Positions 1-9,085 of a DNA stretch of 27,365 nucleotides are shown here, piece by piece; within the stretch, counting starts at the first letter, position 1; each line of letters begins with the position of its first letter. The translations under genes were made by a program, and so were the position numbers. The notes below the pieces were generated by a model that saw only the letters and a program-made list of their open reading frames with translations, was not told the DNA's origin and made no database searches. Origin of the DNA: Pavlovales sp. CCMP2436. Its lineage: Eukaryota; Haptophyta; Pavlovophyceae; Pavlovales. The DNA is taken from positions 109,624 through 136,988 of the forward strand of contig MU631410.1 in assembly GCA_026770615.1 (NCBI GenBank), written 5' to 3'.

Positions 1-73
1 CGAGCTTGCCCGGGACCTCGCTGCGCGCGGCTTGCGCGCAGGAGGGGGCGCGCGTTGCAGCGCGCCGGGGGTG

Positions 74-208
74 GCCGAGCGGAGTCGGCCGGCGATGTCG
101 TCACCCTTGGCCGAGTCGGGTCGGCCGGGGATGTGGTCGCCCTTGATCCTTGTCCTTGATGCCGAGCGGGGTCGGCTAGCGACGATGTCGCCCTTGATTG
201 ATCCTTGA
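74..208. repeat. Degenerate ~45-50 bp tandem repeat, about 3 units
   Basis: Three imperfect units share the skeleton GCCGAGCGGGGTCGGC ... GATGTCGTCGCCCTTGAT, beginning near 74, 111 and 161. The array ends in a TGA (206-208) that is in frame with the kelch gene, so the array does not read into that gene unless an intron lies between them. Bases 1-73 are GC-rich and I recognise nothing in them. Confidence 0.6.
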
Positions 209-256
209 GTGTCCTCGACCGAGAGGGACGTGTGCGATCAGCACGAGGTATCCTCG

Positions 257-1150
257 ATGACGTTCAAGTTGGGTTCGCCGATCGTCCACTGCGACTCGGC
301 GGCCACTGGCACGGCCTCGTGGGAGCTGGTCGCGCCGATGGCGGAGCACACCCCGACCGCCCACGCCGCGGCCACACTCTCGTCCGTCTCACTGAGCGAC
401 TCGGTGCACCCCGTGGGGCTGCTCTTGTTCGGGGGGCACGACAACGAGATTACCTTCAACGACGTGTGGCTATTTGACACGCGCACCGCCGCATGGACGA
501 TGCTGCTCCCGCACACCGCGCAGGCCGCCGACGCGAGCATGCGGCCCGACGGGCGGTTCGGGCACTTGGCGATCACGCACAACAGCAGCTCGGAGGTGGT
601 CATCTTCGGCGGCGGCGCGTCAGACCAAGTGTTTAACGACGTACTCTCCTTCGACGTGCGCACCTGCCAGTGGACGCGGCACGAGTGCGCCGGCGCAAGC
701 CCAAGCCCGCGCTTCTGCCACTCGGCCTGCCGCGTGGCAGAGAGCATGTACATATTCGGGGGCTACACGATGCAGGGCTCGAACGACCTGTGGGAGTACG
801 CCCTGGACACGTGCGCGTGGACGCAGGTGGTCAGTGCAGGGAGGGGAGCGCACCGCACCCGCGCAGGGGCCATTCGCTCTTCCCCCCTCGGCAACCGGCT
901 GGTGGTGTACGGCGGCTGCGATCTGCACGTGTTCAACTCGTTCGACTCGGTGCTGCACTGCTTCGACCTGCAGCGGCGGCGGTGGAGCGACCTCACAGTG
1001 GACGGCGTGCACGATAATAACCTGCGCGCGCGCTCCGGCCACGCGGCGATTCCTTGCGGAGGCGGCGTCCTCATCTTCGGCGGAGTTCACCGAGTTGGGT
1101 CGAACAAGGGGTTCCTCAACGACACTGTCCTGCTGCGCGTGTGGTCATGA
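257..1150 (+). CDS. Kelch-repeat beta-propeller protein
   Basis: A single open exon of 297 residues, predicted to form a kelch propeller used for protein-protein interaction; no partner or enzymatic domain is visible. Five kelch units are recognisable by the hydrophobic-GG core and the trailing W: LLLFGGHDN...FNDVWLFD...W, VVIFGGGAS...FNDVLSFD...W, MYIFGGYTM...NDLWEY...W, LVVYGGCDL...HCFD...W and VLIFGGVHR...LNDTVLL. The frame extends to 209, but only via a GTG just after an in-frame TGA, so the first ATG (257) is chosen. An upstream exon joined by an acceptor near 245 cannot be excluded, because five blades is at the low end for a closed propeller. It ends in TGA. The propeller call is family knowledge; the cellular role is unknown. 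Confidence 0.8.
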   Translation: MTFKLGSPIVHCDSAATGTASWELVAPMAEHTPTAHAAATLSSVSLSDSVHPVGLLLFGGHDNEITFNDVWLFDTRTAAWTMLLPHTAQAADASMRPDGRFGHLAITHNSSSEVVIFGGGASDQVFNDVLSFDVRTCQWTRHECAGASPSPRFCHSACRVAESMYIFGGYTMQGSNDLWEYALDTCAWTQVVSAGRGAHRTRAGAIRSSPLGNRLVVYGGCDLHVFNSFDSVLHCFDLQRRRWSDLTVDGVHDNNLRARSGHAAIPCGGGVLIFGGVHRVGSNKGFLNDTVLLRVWS

Positions 1151-1399
1151 TCCGATCCGCGCCAACGCTGAGCCTCGTCAAAACCTGCAGCCCTAGGGCG
1201 TGGAGCAGCGGAGATTAAATTCTGCCGCCATCGATGTATGTTTTTGTGTTTTCCGCACCGGACGTTCTGCTAACTAGCTACATAGGCGCAGGCTACCCTA
1301 GTTAGTAAGCGAGGAGGATGGCAAATAACTATCTAGTGATGACGATGTGCACCGTGCAAAAAAAATATGATCTGTAACATTTCTCAGCTTTCCCACTGA

Positions 1400-1432
1400 G
1401 GTTAGGGTTAGGGTTGGGGTTAGGGTTAGGGG
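1400..1432. repeat. Interstitial telomere-like TTAGGG tract
   Basis: About five consecutive (T)TAGGG-type units, one of them varied to TTGGGG, sit in AT-rich DNA between the kelch gene and the minus-strand gene that follows. TTAGGG is the telomere unit of many algae and protists. The rest of 1151-1826 is noncoding: AT-rich, with a short block near 1706-1722 that recurs near 14055 (inverted) and 15282. Confidence 0.7.
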
Positions 1433-1826
1433 TACTATTATTATAAACTTGATAAACGCCCAAAATTCTGAAAGAAAGACCTAAAAAACTTTTATAAATT
1501 GCCTAAAATTTTTCTTCGCCTAGCCGACTGTGCCTCCCGGGGGCTTTTAAATAAAGCTAAAAGTCGAGTCCACCCTCGGTATTGGTAACTCTGTATGTGT
1601 GTCTATCTAGGTGTACTTCAACGCAAACAGTTGTCGGGTCCGGCCACCTTAACCTTGATTTTCGCTTAATTTTATTTCTTGATTTTCTCTCGGACTGGGT
1701 AGAAATTCGGATTTCGACCCTCATGCAAGTCGGAGAACTTTTAGGCGTCACTGGGCTATGAGTATGATACATCGCGGCCAACCGCTGCCCTGTACAGCGC
1801 GCGCCCCGGCTAAAGGTGCGAGGCAC

Positions 1827-2831
1827 CTACTGCAACGCGTTGGCGAGCGTGCTAGTGATCCGCGCAAGCACGCCGGCAAACTCTGGGTCCGTTTTCACGC
1901 CGAACTGGTCGATGGCAGCCATGACCTGCTCGTCATTGTAGGAGAAGCGGCTCTTGACCGCGTCCGAGATGCTCTGCTGCAACTCGACGAGCACCTCCGG
2001 GTTGAGCTGCGCCGAGGGCGTGGTCTTCCTCGCGTCGGCCACCTGCTTTTTGATCGGCGCCAGCTCGCGCTCGAGCTGCACCGCGTTGAAGACCATGATC
2101 TCCTTGAGCTTGTCGCGCGAGAGGGGGGGCGGCGGGCCCGCCAGCTGCTGCGGGGCGCTGCGCGAACCAGCGAGGGTGGGCGCGCTGCGTGTGCAGCGGG
2201 AGGCGGGGAGGGTGGTTGAGCGTGCGAAGTGCGTGGCGCCGTGGGGCGCTGCGTGGCGCCGTGGGGCACTGCGTGGACCCGTGGGCTAGGGGCGCTCACA
2301 TCTGGCGGCGGATATGACTGAGCGCTTCCTGCACGTCCTTGTCGTTGACGTGCTCCCTGAAGGCCGCGTCCATCACCTTCTCGGAAACGCCCTTCTTTTG
2401 CCTGATCCGGTTGATCACCTCGTCCAGCGTAGCCTCGAAGCGTTGCTGCGCCCCAGGCGGACAGGCAAGGGGGCGGGGCGCGCGTGAGCGAAAGTCCTCG
2501 CATGCCACGCATGCTGCGATCACCGCGCGCGTGCTAATCATCCCACTCGCCAGCCGCGCACCTGGCGAAGTTGGTGCACACGCTCCTCCGTCAGCGCGTG
2601 CTCCTGCTGCATCTTCGCCACCCACTCGCTGATCTGCACCGCGAACTTGGTCGCCTCGCCCGACGCCTCGTGCAGGATCTCGACGAGCATGTCCTTGCCG
2701 ATCGGCGTCTCGAGCTTGCGAAGCACCTCCTTCTTCGCCTTGCGTTTCCGCTCGTGCACGACCACGTACAGCCCGATCGCGGCCACTGCCCCGAGCCCCA
2801 TCGCAACCATCGAGACGCGCCAGTCCATCAT
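1827..2831 (-). CDS. Three-exon membrane-anchored protein of unknown function
   Basis: Exons are 2831-2562, 2445-2300 and 2157-1827, with introns of 116 and 142 bp. Donors are GTGCGC and GTGAGC, acceptors GCAG, and phases 0 then 2 join cleanly into 248 residues. The N-terminus (about residues 7-25, MVAMGLGAVAAIGLYVVV) is one hydrophobic helix followed by a basic stretch (HERKRKAKK), as in a signal anchor with an N-out/C-in topology. The rest is charged and helical: LVEILHEASGEATKFAVQIS in exon 1, DEVINRIRQKKGVSEKVMDA in exon 2, and a proline stretch then SRDKLKEIMVFNAVQLEREL in exon 3. I recognise no family. It is divergent from TilS, with start codons about 55 bp apart, so a shared promoter is likely. 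Two adjacent ATGs exist at 2831 and 2828. The exon structure is inferred from splice consensus and frame continuity. Confidence 0.7.
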
Positions 2832-2886
2832 GCACGGTCTCGTCAGGCTATCGCTCACGCGCTCCAAAACGCGCTCCAAAATTACG
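2832..2886. promoter_or_regulatory. Very short divergent intergenic region
   Basis: Only about 55 bp separate the minus-strand ATG (2831) from the preferred TilS ATG (2887). An alternative TilS ATG at 2830-2832 would overlap the opposite start codon. The interval holds a tandem GCGCTCCAAAA motif (near 2860 and 2871) and no TATA box. Either transcripts have extremely short leaders or the two leaders overlap in antisense. This is an inferred regulatory region. Confidence 0.4.
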
Positions 2887-4593
2887 ATGGCCGCCCGGCC
2901 GCTTCGGAACCGAGGGATGTGGTGGCGCGGTAGGCTGCTCCACGCGGCGATGTGGTGCGGCCGGTCGCTCGCGTTTACACCGCCGCACGCCCAGCGCGCG
3001 CCGCCGCTCGACCGGCGGGGCGTCTCCGCGCATGCGTTGCGTGCGTCCACCGAGCCGGCGGCCGACCTGCCCGCGCGCTTCACGCGCGCGCTCGAGAGCG
3101 AGGGGCTGGTTGGCCGCGGCGCCATCGTCCTGGCACTGGTGAGCGGGGGCCGCGACTCGGTCGCGCTCCTCCACCTCCTCGCCCACTCGCGCGCCGCGCT
3201 GCAGTTGCAGCTGCACGTGCTGCACTTCAACCACCGGACGCGGCCAGAGTGCGACGAGGAGGAGGCATTCGTCGGGCGGCTGGCGGCTGAGCACGCGGCC
3301 GCCTTTCACGTGCGCCGGCTCGAACGCGTTCCCACCTCGGGGCTTCAGGCGCAGACGCGCGAGTGGCGCCGCGCGGAGGCGAGCGCGCTGCTCGGCCGCC
3401 TCGTGGGTGAGCGAGCCGCGGCGTGGGGCGCGGACGCCGCCGCCGCGGATGCTGTGATCGTGCTCGGCCACCACGCGGACGACGACGCGGAGACGGTGCT
3501 ACTAAAGTGGCTGCGAGGTAGTCACATCACCAACCTGGCGGGCATGCGCCCGCGTGACGGCGCGTTCGTCCGGCCGCTGCTGCGCGTGCGCAAGGAGGAA
3601 CTCACCGCGTGGCTGGACTTGAGCGGGCTGCGCTGGATGGAGGACGCCTCAAACGCCAAGCCCGACTACAAGCGGAACAAGGTGCGCCTCGAGCTGCTTC
3701 CGTTGCTCCTCGAGCTGACCGAGGGCGCGCTCGCCAGCCGTCTCGCCGACCTGGTCGCGCAGGGTGCGGAGGCGCGCAGGCTGCTCGAGCACGTGCTTGA
3801 CGCGCAGCCCGCCTCGCCGGCCAAGGCCGACGGCTCGCTCGACGTGCCCGAGCTGCTCCGCCTGCCCGCCGCGGCGCAGACCGAGGTGCTCCATCGCTTC
3901 ATCTACGATCAAAGCGGCCGCCCCTCCGCGTACGCTGAGGTGCAGCGCGTACTCGCGCACGCCCGCTCGGCCAATCGCCAGTTCGAGCTGCACCTCGCAG
4001 ACGGTTGGTTGCTCGGACGCTCGGGCTCGCGGCTGCGCGTCGCGCCGCGCGCGCAAGATCGGCCCACCCCGACGGGCGGCGCCGCCAAGCAGTGGGCGAC
4101 GGCGCGCGTGCTGCTTGTGGGTGCGCAGGGTGAGGTGAGTGTCTCGCACCCGAGCGACTGCAGCGTCGTGCTCCGCGCGGGCGAGGTAGCCGCGCGGGCT
4201 GGCGCCGGTGGCGCCGGTGGCGCGGCTGCTGCAGCGTGCGAGGGGCTGGTGCTCTTCAACGTGCCGCCGGGCAGCCGCTTGCGCGTGCGCGCCCGGCTCG
4301 ACGGCGACCGCATCACCCCTGCGTGGCGCGAGCGGCCGATCAAGCTCAAGGACTTTCTGCGCGGGCAGAAGGTCCCGCTGCACGAGCGCGACAGCTTGCG
4401 CGTCGTCGCGTGGGAGCCGGCCACGGCGACGAGCGGTTTTGCCCCTGACATTGACTCCGACACGAGCGGCGGGTCGGGCGGGGAGGTCCTCGCCGTCTAC
4501 CCGGCGCACGTGAGCAGCCGATACGCGCACGACGATGGCGTGCACCCGCCGCTGCGCCTGCACGTCGAGTCACGCGAGGCAAGCGAAACCTAA
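2887..4593 (+). CDS. tilS: tRNA(Ile)-lysidine synthase, organelle-targeted
   Basis: TilS uses ATP and lysine to convert the wobble C of tRNA-Ile(CAU) to lysidine, so that it reads AUA. Seen here in 568 residues: the PP-loop SGGRDS (86-91), HFNHRTRP shortly after, GHHADDDAETVLLKW (from 194), RPLL, WMEDASN, YKRNKVRLELLPLL (from 261), and a C-terminal TilS domain with IKLKDFLRGQKVP (from 485). All core motifs are intact and full length. The first ~55 residues are Arg/Ala-rich, hydroxylated and acid-free at the start, like a plastid or mitochondrial transit peptide. The ATG at 2887 (ACGATGG, good context) is preferred; the frame is open upstream to ATGs at 2830 and 2689, but these run into the divergent gene. 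It is a single exon. The enzyme is bacterial in type, so an organellar (endosymbiont) origin is inferred. Confidence 0.93.
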   Translation: MAARPLRNRGMWWRGRLLHAAMWCGRSLAFTPPHAQRAPPLDRRGVSAHALRASTEPAADLPARFTRALESEGLVGRGAIVLALVSGGRDSVALLHLLAHSRAALQLQLHVLHFNHRTRPECDEEEAFVGRLAAEHAAAFHVRRLERVPTSGLQAQTREWRRAEASALLGRLVGERAAAWGADAAAADAVIVLGHHADDDAETVLLKWLRGSHITNLAGMRPRDGAFVRPLLRVRKEELTAWLDLSGLRWMEDASNAKPDYKRNKVRLELLPLLLELTEGALASRLADLVAQGAEARRLLEHVLDAQPASPAKADGSLDVPELLRLPAAAQTEVLHRFIYDQSGRPSAYAEVQRVLAHARSANRQFELHLADGWLLGRSGSRLRVAPRAQDRPTPTGGAAKQWATARVLLVGAQGEVSVSHPSDCSVVLRAGEVAARAGAGGAGGAAAAACEGLVLFNVPPGSRLRVRARLDGDRITPAWRERPIKLKDFLRGQKVPLHERDSLRVVAWEPATATSGFAPDIDSDTSGGSGGEVLAVYPAHVSSRYAHDDGVHPPLRLHVESREASET

Positions 4594-4676
4594 TTCGCGC
4601 GATGTTGAGCACTTTGACTTAAATGGAACGTTACTCTAACTTATGAATGTATTTAATGTTTTCTATAATGATTACT

Positions 4677-4844
4677 CTCGAGTCCTGGAGACGTCGCCTC
4701 GAGGAGTGAATCCGTACTACTTTTTGTCAGTGATGGCCCTGCAGCTGAATGGATGCAGCTGGAGGTATTTGCTGCCTGCTGGCGCGGCGGGTTCATTCTC
4801 CGGAGTGACGTCGCTATGAACCGACGACGATGAGGGGTCTCGAG
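4677..4844. mobile_element. MITE-like repeat E, copy 1
   Basis: A 168-bp block is bounded at both ends by CTCGAG, with imperfect terminal inverted repeats that each contain GACGTC and a GGAGTGAA/GGAGAATGAA core. Reverse-complement relatives occur at 18791-18906 and, as a short piece, at 21618-21683. No certain target-site duplication is visible. Just downstream (4871-4891) is a fragment of the module C end, GGCTCAGCATGGTTCAACAG. The surrounding 4594-5224 is otherwise noncoding and I see nothing else in it. Confidence 0.55.
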
Positions 4845-5224
4845 CGGAATAAATGATATATATATTAGCGGCTCAGCATGGTTCAACAGAAAGTATATAC
4901 TATCTCCAGCTGTGCCTGGCCCTGGAATGGGGCTGGATTTAGATTATAATTCTTTGTAACCAATTGTGGGAACGCTGAAACTTGGGTGCTGAGTCGCACT
5001 GATGCTAAACAGCCCAAGTCCGTGCCAAAGAGACGCATGGTGCCGGTTCTCTACGTGCAGAAATGAAATTGAAAGAATTGGACTCGGACCGGTAGGACCA
5101 CTGAGATGGAGACTCGCTCGTCAACCAGGCCTGCCGAATAATCATTGACATTACCCTGGAGTCTGAGCCTGGCATGCGCATCGAGTCTTCTGAACCTGTA
5201 GGAACTGTGAGAACATAGTGAGTT

Positions 5225-5480
5225 GCGGTGCGGTCAGTGTCAGGGCTAGGGTCATGATCATCGGCGCACTCGTCGCTGCGGTGCGGTCAGTGTCAGGGCT
5301 AGGGTCAGGATCATCGGCGCACACGTCAGTTCCGGGGGTCGCAGTGGGCAGTATACGATGGCGCCCCAACGCCCAGCAGAACCCCCAAAAGGGAAATACT
5401 ACTTGTGGTGCGGACAGGGTCGGGGCCAGGGTTAGGATCATCGGCACACTCCTCAGGTGCGGGGGTCGCAGTGGGCAGTA
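5225..5480. repeat. Diverged tandem repeats upstream of the SET gene
   Basis: A ~50-bp unit (core GTGCGGTCAGTGTCAGGGCT ... GATCATCGGCGCAC) occurs at about 5225, 5278 and 5406. The second and third copies are followed by a common tail, GGGGGTCGCAGTGGGCAGTA. The last copy ends about 70 bp before the SET gene ATG, so the array lies in its probable promoter or 5' leader. Confidence 0.7.
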
Positions 5481-5551
5481 CGGGTTAGTTTTAGTTTCTT
5501 TGGAGTGAGCCCTCAGAACTCCCGGACTTTCTTCGGACGGATCAACGAACG

Positions 5552-7156
5552 ATGGCCGCCTGCCCTTCTCCCTCCCGAGTGGATGGCTCGCTCTTCATGA
5601 GCTCTGCGATTGAGCTGCGCGACGGGTGTAAATGTGGTGGTGGGCGCGGGATCTTCGCGATGCGGCGCATTGGCTCGGGCGAGCTGCTGCTAGCCGAGCG
5701 CCCCACGCTCCACTGCCCCGAGCCGCGCGCCGGCGAGACGCGTCACGTGGCGGGCGCTCGCCAGTTGCTCGCGATGAGGCGCGCGGTGGGTGCGGACGGG
5801 CGATGGCGCGCGGAGGACGCGCACGCCGTGGAGCTTCTCGAGACCCTCCACCCACGCTCGCTCGACGAGCTGCGCACGGGCCTAGGTCCGGAGCCGCGCG
5901 CGGCCCTCCGGGCCGAGGTCGATTATTTGCGTAGGCAGCCGCAGGCGGATGACGGCGCGCCCGCTCGCGGTGATGACGAGGTGCTGCGGCTGCTGCTCCA
6001 GGTCCGCATGAATGCCTTTGACTCGGGCATCTTCTGCATGCTCAGCATGATCAACCACAACTGCGCGCCGAACGCGATCAAGTTTGGCACGGCGCACGAC
6101 CGGCTTGGCCGCTCGCGCGTCTCGGCGCTGCGCGAGATCGAGGCTGGCGAGGAGATCTGCATTCACTACCTCTCCGAACGGCTCCTCTCGCGTGCGGCGC
6201 GCAGCGCGGCGCTGCTCGAGCAGCACTACTTCGCCATCAGCGAGAGCCCCTTCCGCCCGCCGCTCGAGCTCAAGTATGCTGCCACTGATGCCAACAGCCC
6301 CAGCTGCGGCCGCATCAGCTCGCTCGTCGACCTGCTCGAGGCTGCGCTCGACGAGGTCGACAGCAGCCTCGCCGCCGCACGCGAGGCAAATGGAGAGGGC
6401 GAGGCGAAAGAGCTCGCCCGAGCTTCGAGCGCACTACGCGCCCTCATCGAGACGCCGGCGCACGCGCTGCTGAAAAAGGCCGGCGCGGAGCACTCGGAAG
6501 GGCCGACGGACGCGCAGGTGCGCGAGCTGCTGCGCGGCCACCTCGCGTGGGCTCGGCTCAACCGGACAGCTGCCGCCGTGCTCAGCGACGAGCTCGCGCG
6601 CGACACCAGCCGAGTCGGCGGCGGCGACGCGCACGCGGCGGCTTGCACCGTGGTGCTGGTGCTGCGCGCCTCCGTCGAGCTGAGCGAGCGCGCCTACCGC
6701 AATCTATACGCACCGCCCGCCAGCGCGCCGCTCGCGCCCGGCGCGCCGGCGGTGGACGCGGACGCGAGCACGCTCGTGCTGCCCCACGGCGCGTGCGACC
6801 ACGCGCTGGGCGCGCACTACGAGGTGGCGGGCAACGCGCTCGGCTTCCTCCTCGCCAACGAGCCTGCGCTGCTGCTCTCCGAGTTCCACAAGCTTTGGCC
6901 CACGCGCGGCCGCGCCGCCGCCGAACACCACCGACTGCTCGAGGCGGCGCGGCACATCTCTCGCCTCTACGCGGACCACGAGCTCGACAAGCACGTCGGG
7001 GCGGGCGAGACGTCCGGTGCGCCGGCGTGCCCGCCAGCTGCGGCTGCCAGCGGGTTCATCTCGGGTAGCATATGGGGAGCAGCAAGCGCGGTGGCGGCGG
7101 TAGACGCGTCGGCGGCCAAAAAGCCGAAAAGCGCTGGCTGGGACCTGTTTGAGTGA
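5552..7156 (+). CDS. SMYD-like SET-domain protein lacking MYND and post-SET cysteines
   Basis: A single exon of 534 residues; predicted protein-lysine methyltransferase fold using S-adenosylmethionine. SET landmarks: GRGIFAMRRI with GELLLAERP (from about residue 31), NAFDSGIFCMLSMINHNCAPNA (NHNC at 168-171) and REIEAGEEICIHYL (catalytic-type Tyr near 206). The split SET with a long insert, and a helical C-terminal half from about 215 to 500, resemble SMYD proteins. The insert has no MYND zinc finger, and the usual FxCxC post-SET cysteines are replaced in HYFAISESP, so no zinc-binding post-SET is expected. The start ATG (ACGATGG) has good context and follows a noncoding tandem array. It ends in TGA. 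Whether it is catalytically active and what it methylates (histone or non-histone) cannot be told. Confidence 0.85.
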   Translation: MAACPSPSRVDGSLFMSSAIELRDGCKCGGGRGIFAMRRIGSGELLLAERPTLHCPEPRAGETRHVAGARQLLAMRRAVGADGRWRAEDAHAVELLETLHPRSLDELRTGLGPEPRAALRAEVDYLRRQPQADDGAPARGDDEVLRLLLQVRMNAFDSGIFCMLSMINHNCAPNAIKFGTAHDRLGRSRVSALREIEAGEEICIHYLSERLLSRAARSAALLEQHYFAISESPFRPPLELKYAATDANSPSCGRISSLVDLLEAALDEVDSSLAAAREANGEGEAKELARASSALRALIETPAHALLKKAGAEHSEGPTDAQVRELLRGHLAWARLNRTAAAVLSDELARDTSRVGGGDAHAAACTVVLVLRASVELSERAYRNLYAPPASAPLAPGAPAVDADASTLVLPHGACDHALGAHYEVAGNALGFLLANEPALLLSEFHKLWPTRGRAAAEHHRLLEAARHISRLYADHELDKHVGAGETSGAPACPPAAAASGFISGSIWGAASAVAAVDASAAKKPKSAGWDLFE

Positions 7157-7479
7157 CGACGACCTCACTTACAGCTATAGAGTATCAGTAACTAATTAGT
7201 AGAAACTGTATAAGTAACTTTCATGAAAGTTTAAAGCCTAATTAAACGCGACTAACATGGTCGAACACCAGTGATAATTCATTATGTGGCTGCTGCGCAC
7301 GTGTGTACTTCCGTAAGTTACCGCGAAGTATAGTTACGTACACGTGTGATAACTTAATACGTCTAAAACAACCTGCCATACACTGACTGCAAACTGCGCA
7401 GTGCGCACACTCGATCGGCAAGCGCGCAGACACTGAAATGTTTAACGTACCGCCGGAAGCGCGATCCGCAGCGGGTGCT
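7157..7479. other. Intergenic spacer between convergent genes
   Basis: This is the tail-to-tail spacer between the SET gene (+) and the TMEM185-RING gene (-). It is AT-rich at its left side and should hold both 3' ends. I see no gene, no repeat shared with the rest of the window and no structured RNA. Confidence 0.5.
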
Positions 7480-9054
7480 CTAGTCAGCACTGGCAGCAGC
7501 AGCCACGGCGAGCGCGGCGGAGGCGAGTCCGTTGAGGATCTCTGGGTCTGACTCGTGTACGCGCACTATTCGGCTGCCGTTGTACTCTGCCTGCTGCGTC
7601 GGGTTGATGTGCACCACCTGTGTGATGGGCTGCCGGCACATCGGGCAAGCGCGCCCCTTCTTCTTAAAGCAGCGGCGCGCGCAGGCGAGGCACAGTCCGC
7701 CGTGCCCGCACTCGAGGAAGACCTGCGCGAGAGGGGAGAGGGGAGAGGGGAGAGGGCGGGGGCGTGGGCGGAATCGCGGTGAGCACAAATAATAATAATA
7801 ATAATAACAACAACAACATATATGTGTGTATGTGCGTATGTATGTGTGTGTGTATACATACATATACATACATACATACATACACACCTATATATATATA
7901 CATATACATCTACATATATAGAAGGGTGCGGGCAGCAGCAGAGGAGGCAGCCAGCCAAGGTGGAGGCGTGTGTCATCATCCTCATCACAACAGCAACCAC
8001 AACAACAGCAGCAGTAGCAGCGGCAGGAGCAGGAACAGCAGCAACAGCCAGCAGCCAGCAGCAGCCAACAGCAGCAGCAGCAACAATAGCAGCAGCAGCA
8101 GCAGCAGCACCAATAACAGTAACAGTAACAGTAACAGTAACCTAAATGCACAGCAATGGCAACACCAATTTCAGTAGTCAACAATCGCGCGTACCGCATC
8201 TCTCGGCCCTTCGCAGCAGATCCAGCAACTGCTCTCTCCCAGCTCGCCGTCATCCTCCAGCTCGCTAGCCGCGTCGGCGGCGGGCGCGGGCGCGGGCTCG
8301 GGCGCGGGGTCCGGCTCGGGATCGGGGGCGGGGGCGCCCGTGGAGCGCCTCGAGTGCACCGTCGGCTGCGGCTGCGGCTGCGCCTCCGCGTCGGCCTCGG
8401 GCAGCGCGCGGCGGCTGGCCACGGGTAGCACGTGGCCGTGGCCGGGGAGCGCCTTGGGGTCTGGCGCGGCGGCGGCGGGCTGGACCTGCGCGCTGAGGTC
8501 GATGCGGAGGTCCATCCCCTTGAGCTCGCTGAGGTCGAGCAGCGTGGCCGAGACGATCTGCGCGGCAAGCTGCCGCTTCAGCTCAACGAAGCGGTGCAGC
8601 TTGCGCAGGATCTCAGGCGGCACGCTGAGCGGCCCCTCCCCTCTCAGCGCCCCCTCCCTTCCCTCGCGTGCCTCTCGCTCGCTGCGCACGCTCAGCCGCG
8701 TGAGCACGCGTGCGTTGCTGCCTAGCGCATGCCCGGTCGACGGCACAGGCGGCGGTGGCCCGCTGCCCGCCGCGGGTGGCGAGGAAGGGAGCGAGGGCGG
8801 CTGCATCTCCACCCCCTCCACCTCCTCCAACTCCGCTGCGAGCACACGCCGCGCCGAGGGCGAGCCCACGCCGCCACCGCCGCCGTCGTCGAGTGCTGCG
8901 GTGCGCCTGCCGTCCACGTCCGCCACCCACCGCCGCTGCTGCTCGCCCTCCGCCGCCGCCGCCCCCGCGACAGCCGCGTGCGCCGGCGCGTCCTCAGACC
9001 CGGCGTCGGCCGCGCCGGCGGCTGCGCCGTTCGCGTCCTCCGACGCCGCGTCAG

Positions 9055-9085
<31 letters not shown>

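Noticed and set aside
4990..5110. Possible C/D-box snoRNA (TGATGC ... CTGA strings)
   Set aside because: The C box does not match RTGATGA and no terminal stem is present.
7764..8177. Asn/Ser-rich open frames on plus
   Set aside because: They are translations of trinucleotide and hexanucleotide microsatellites inside the RING-gene intron.
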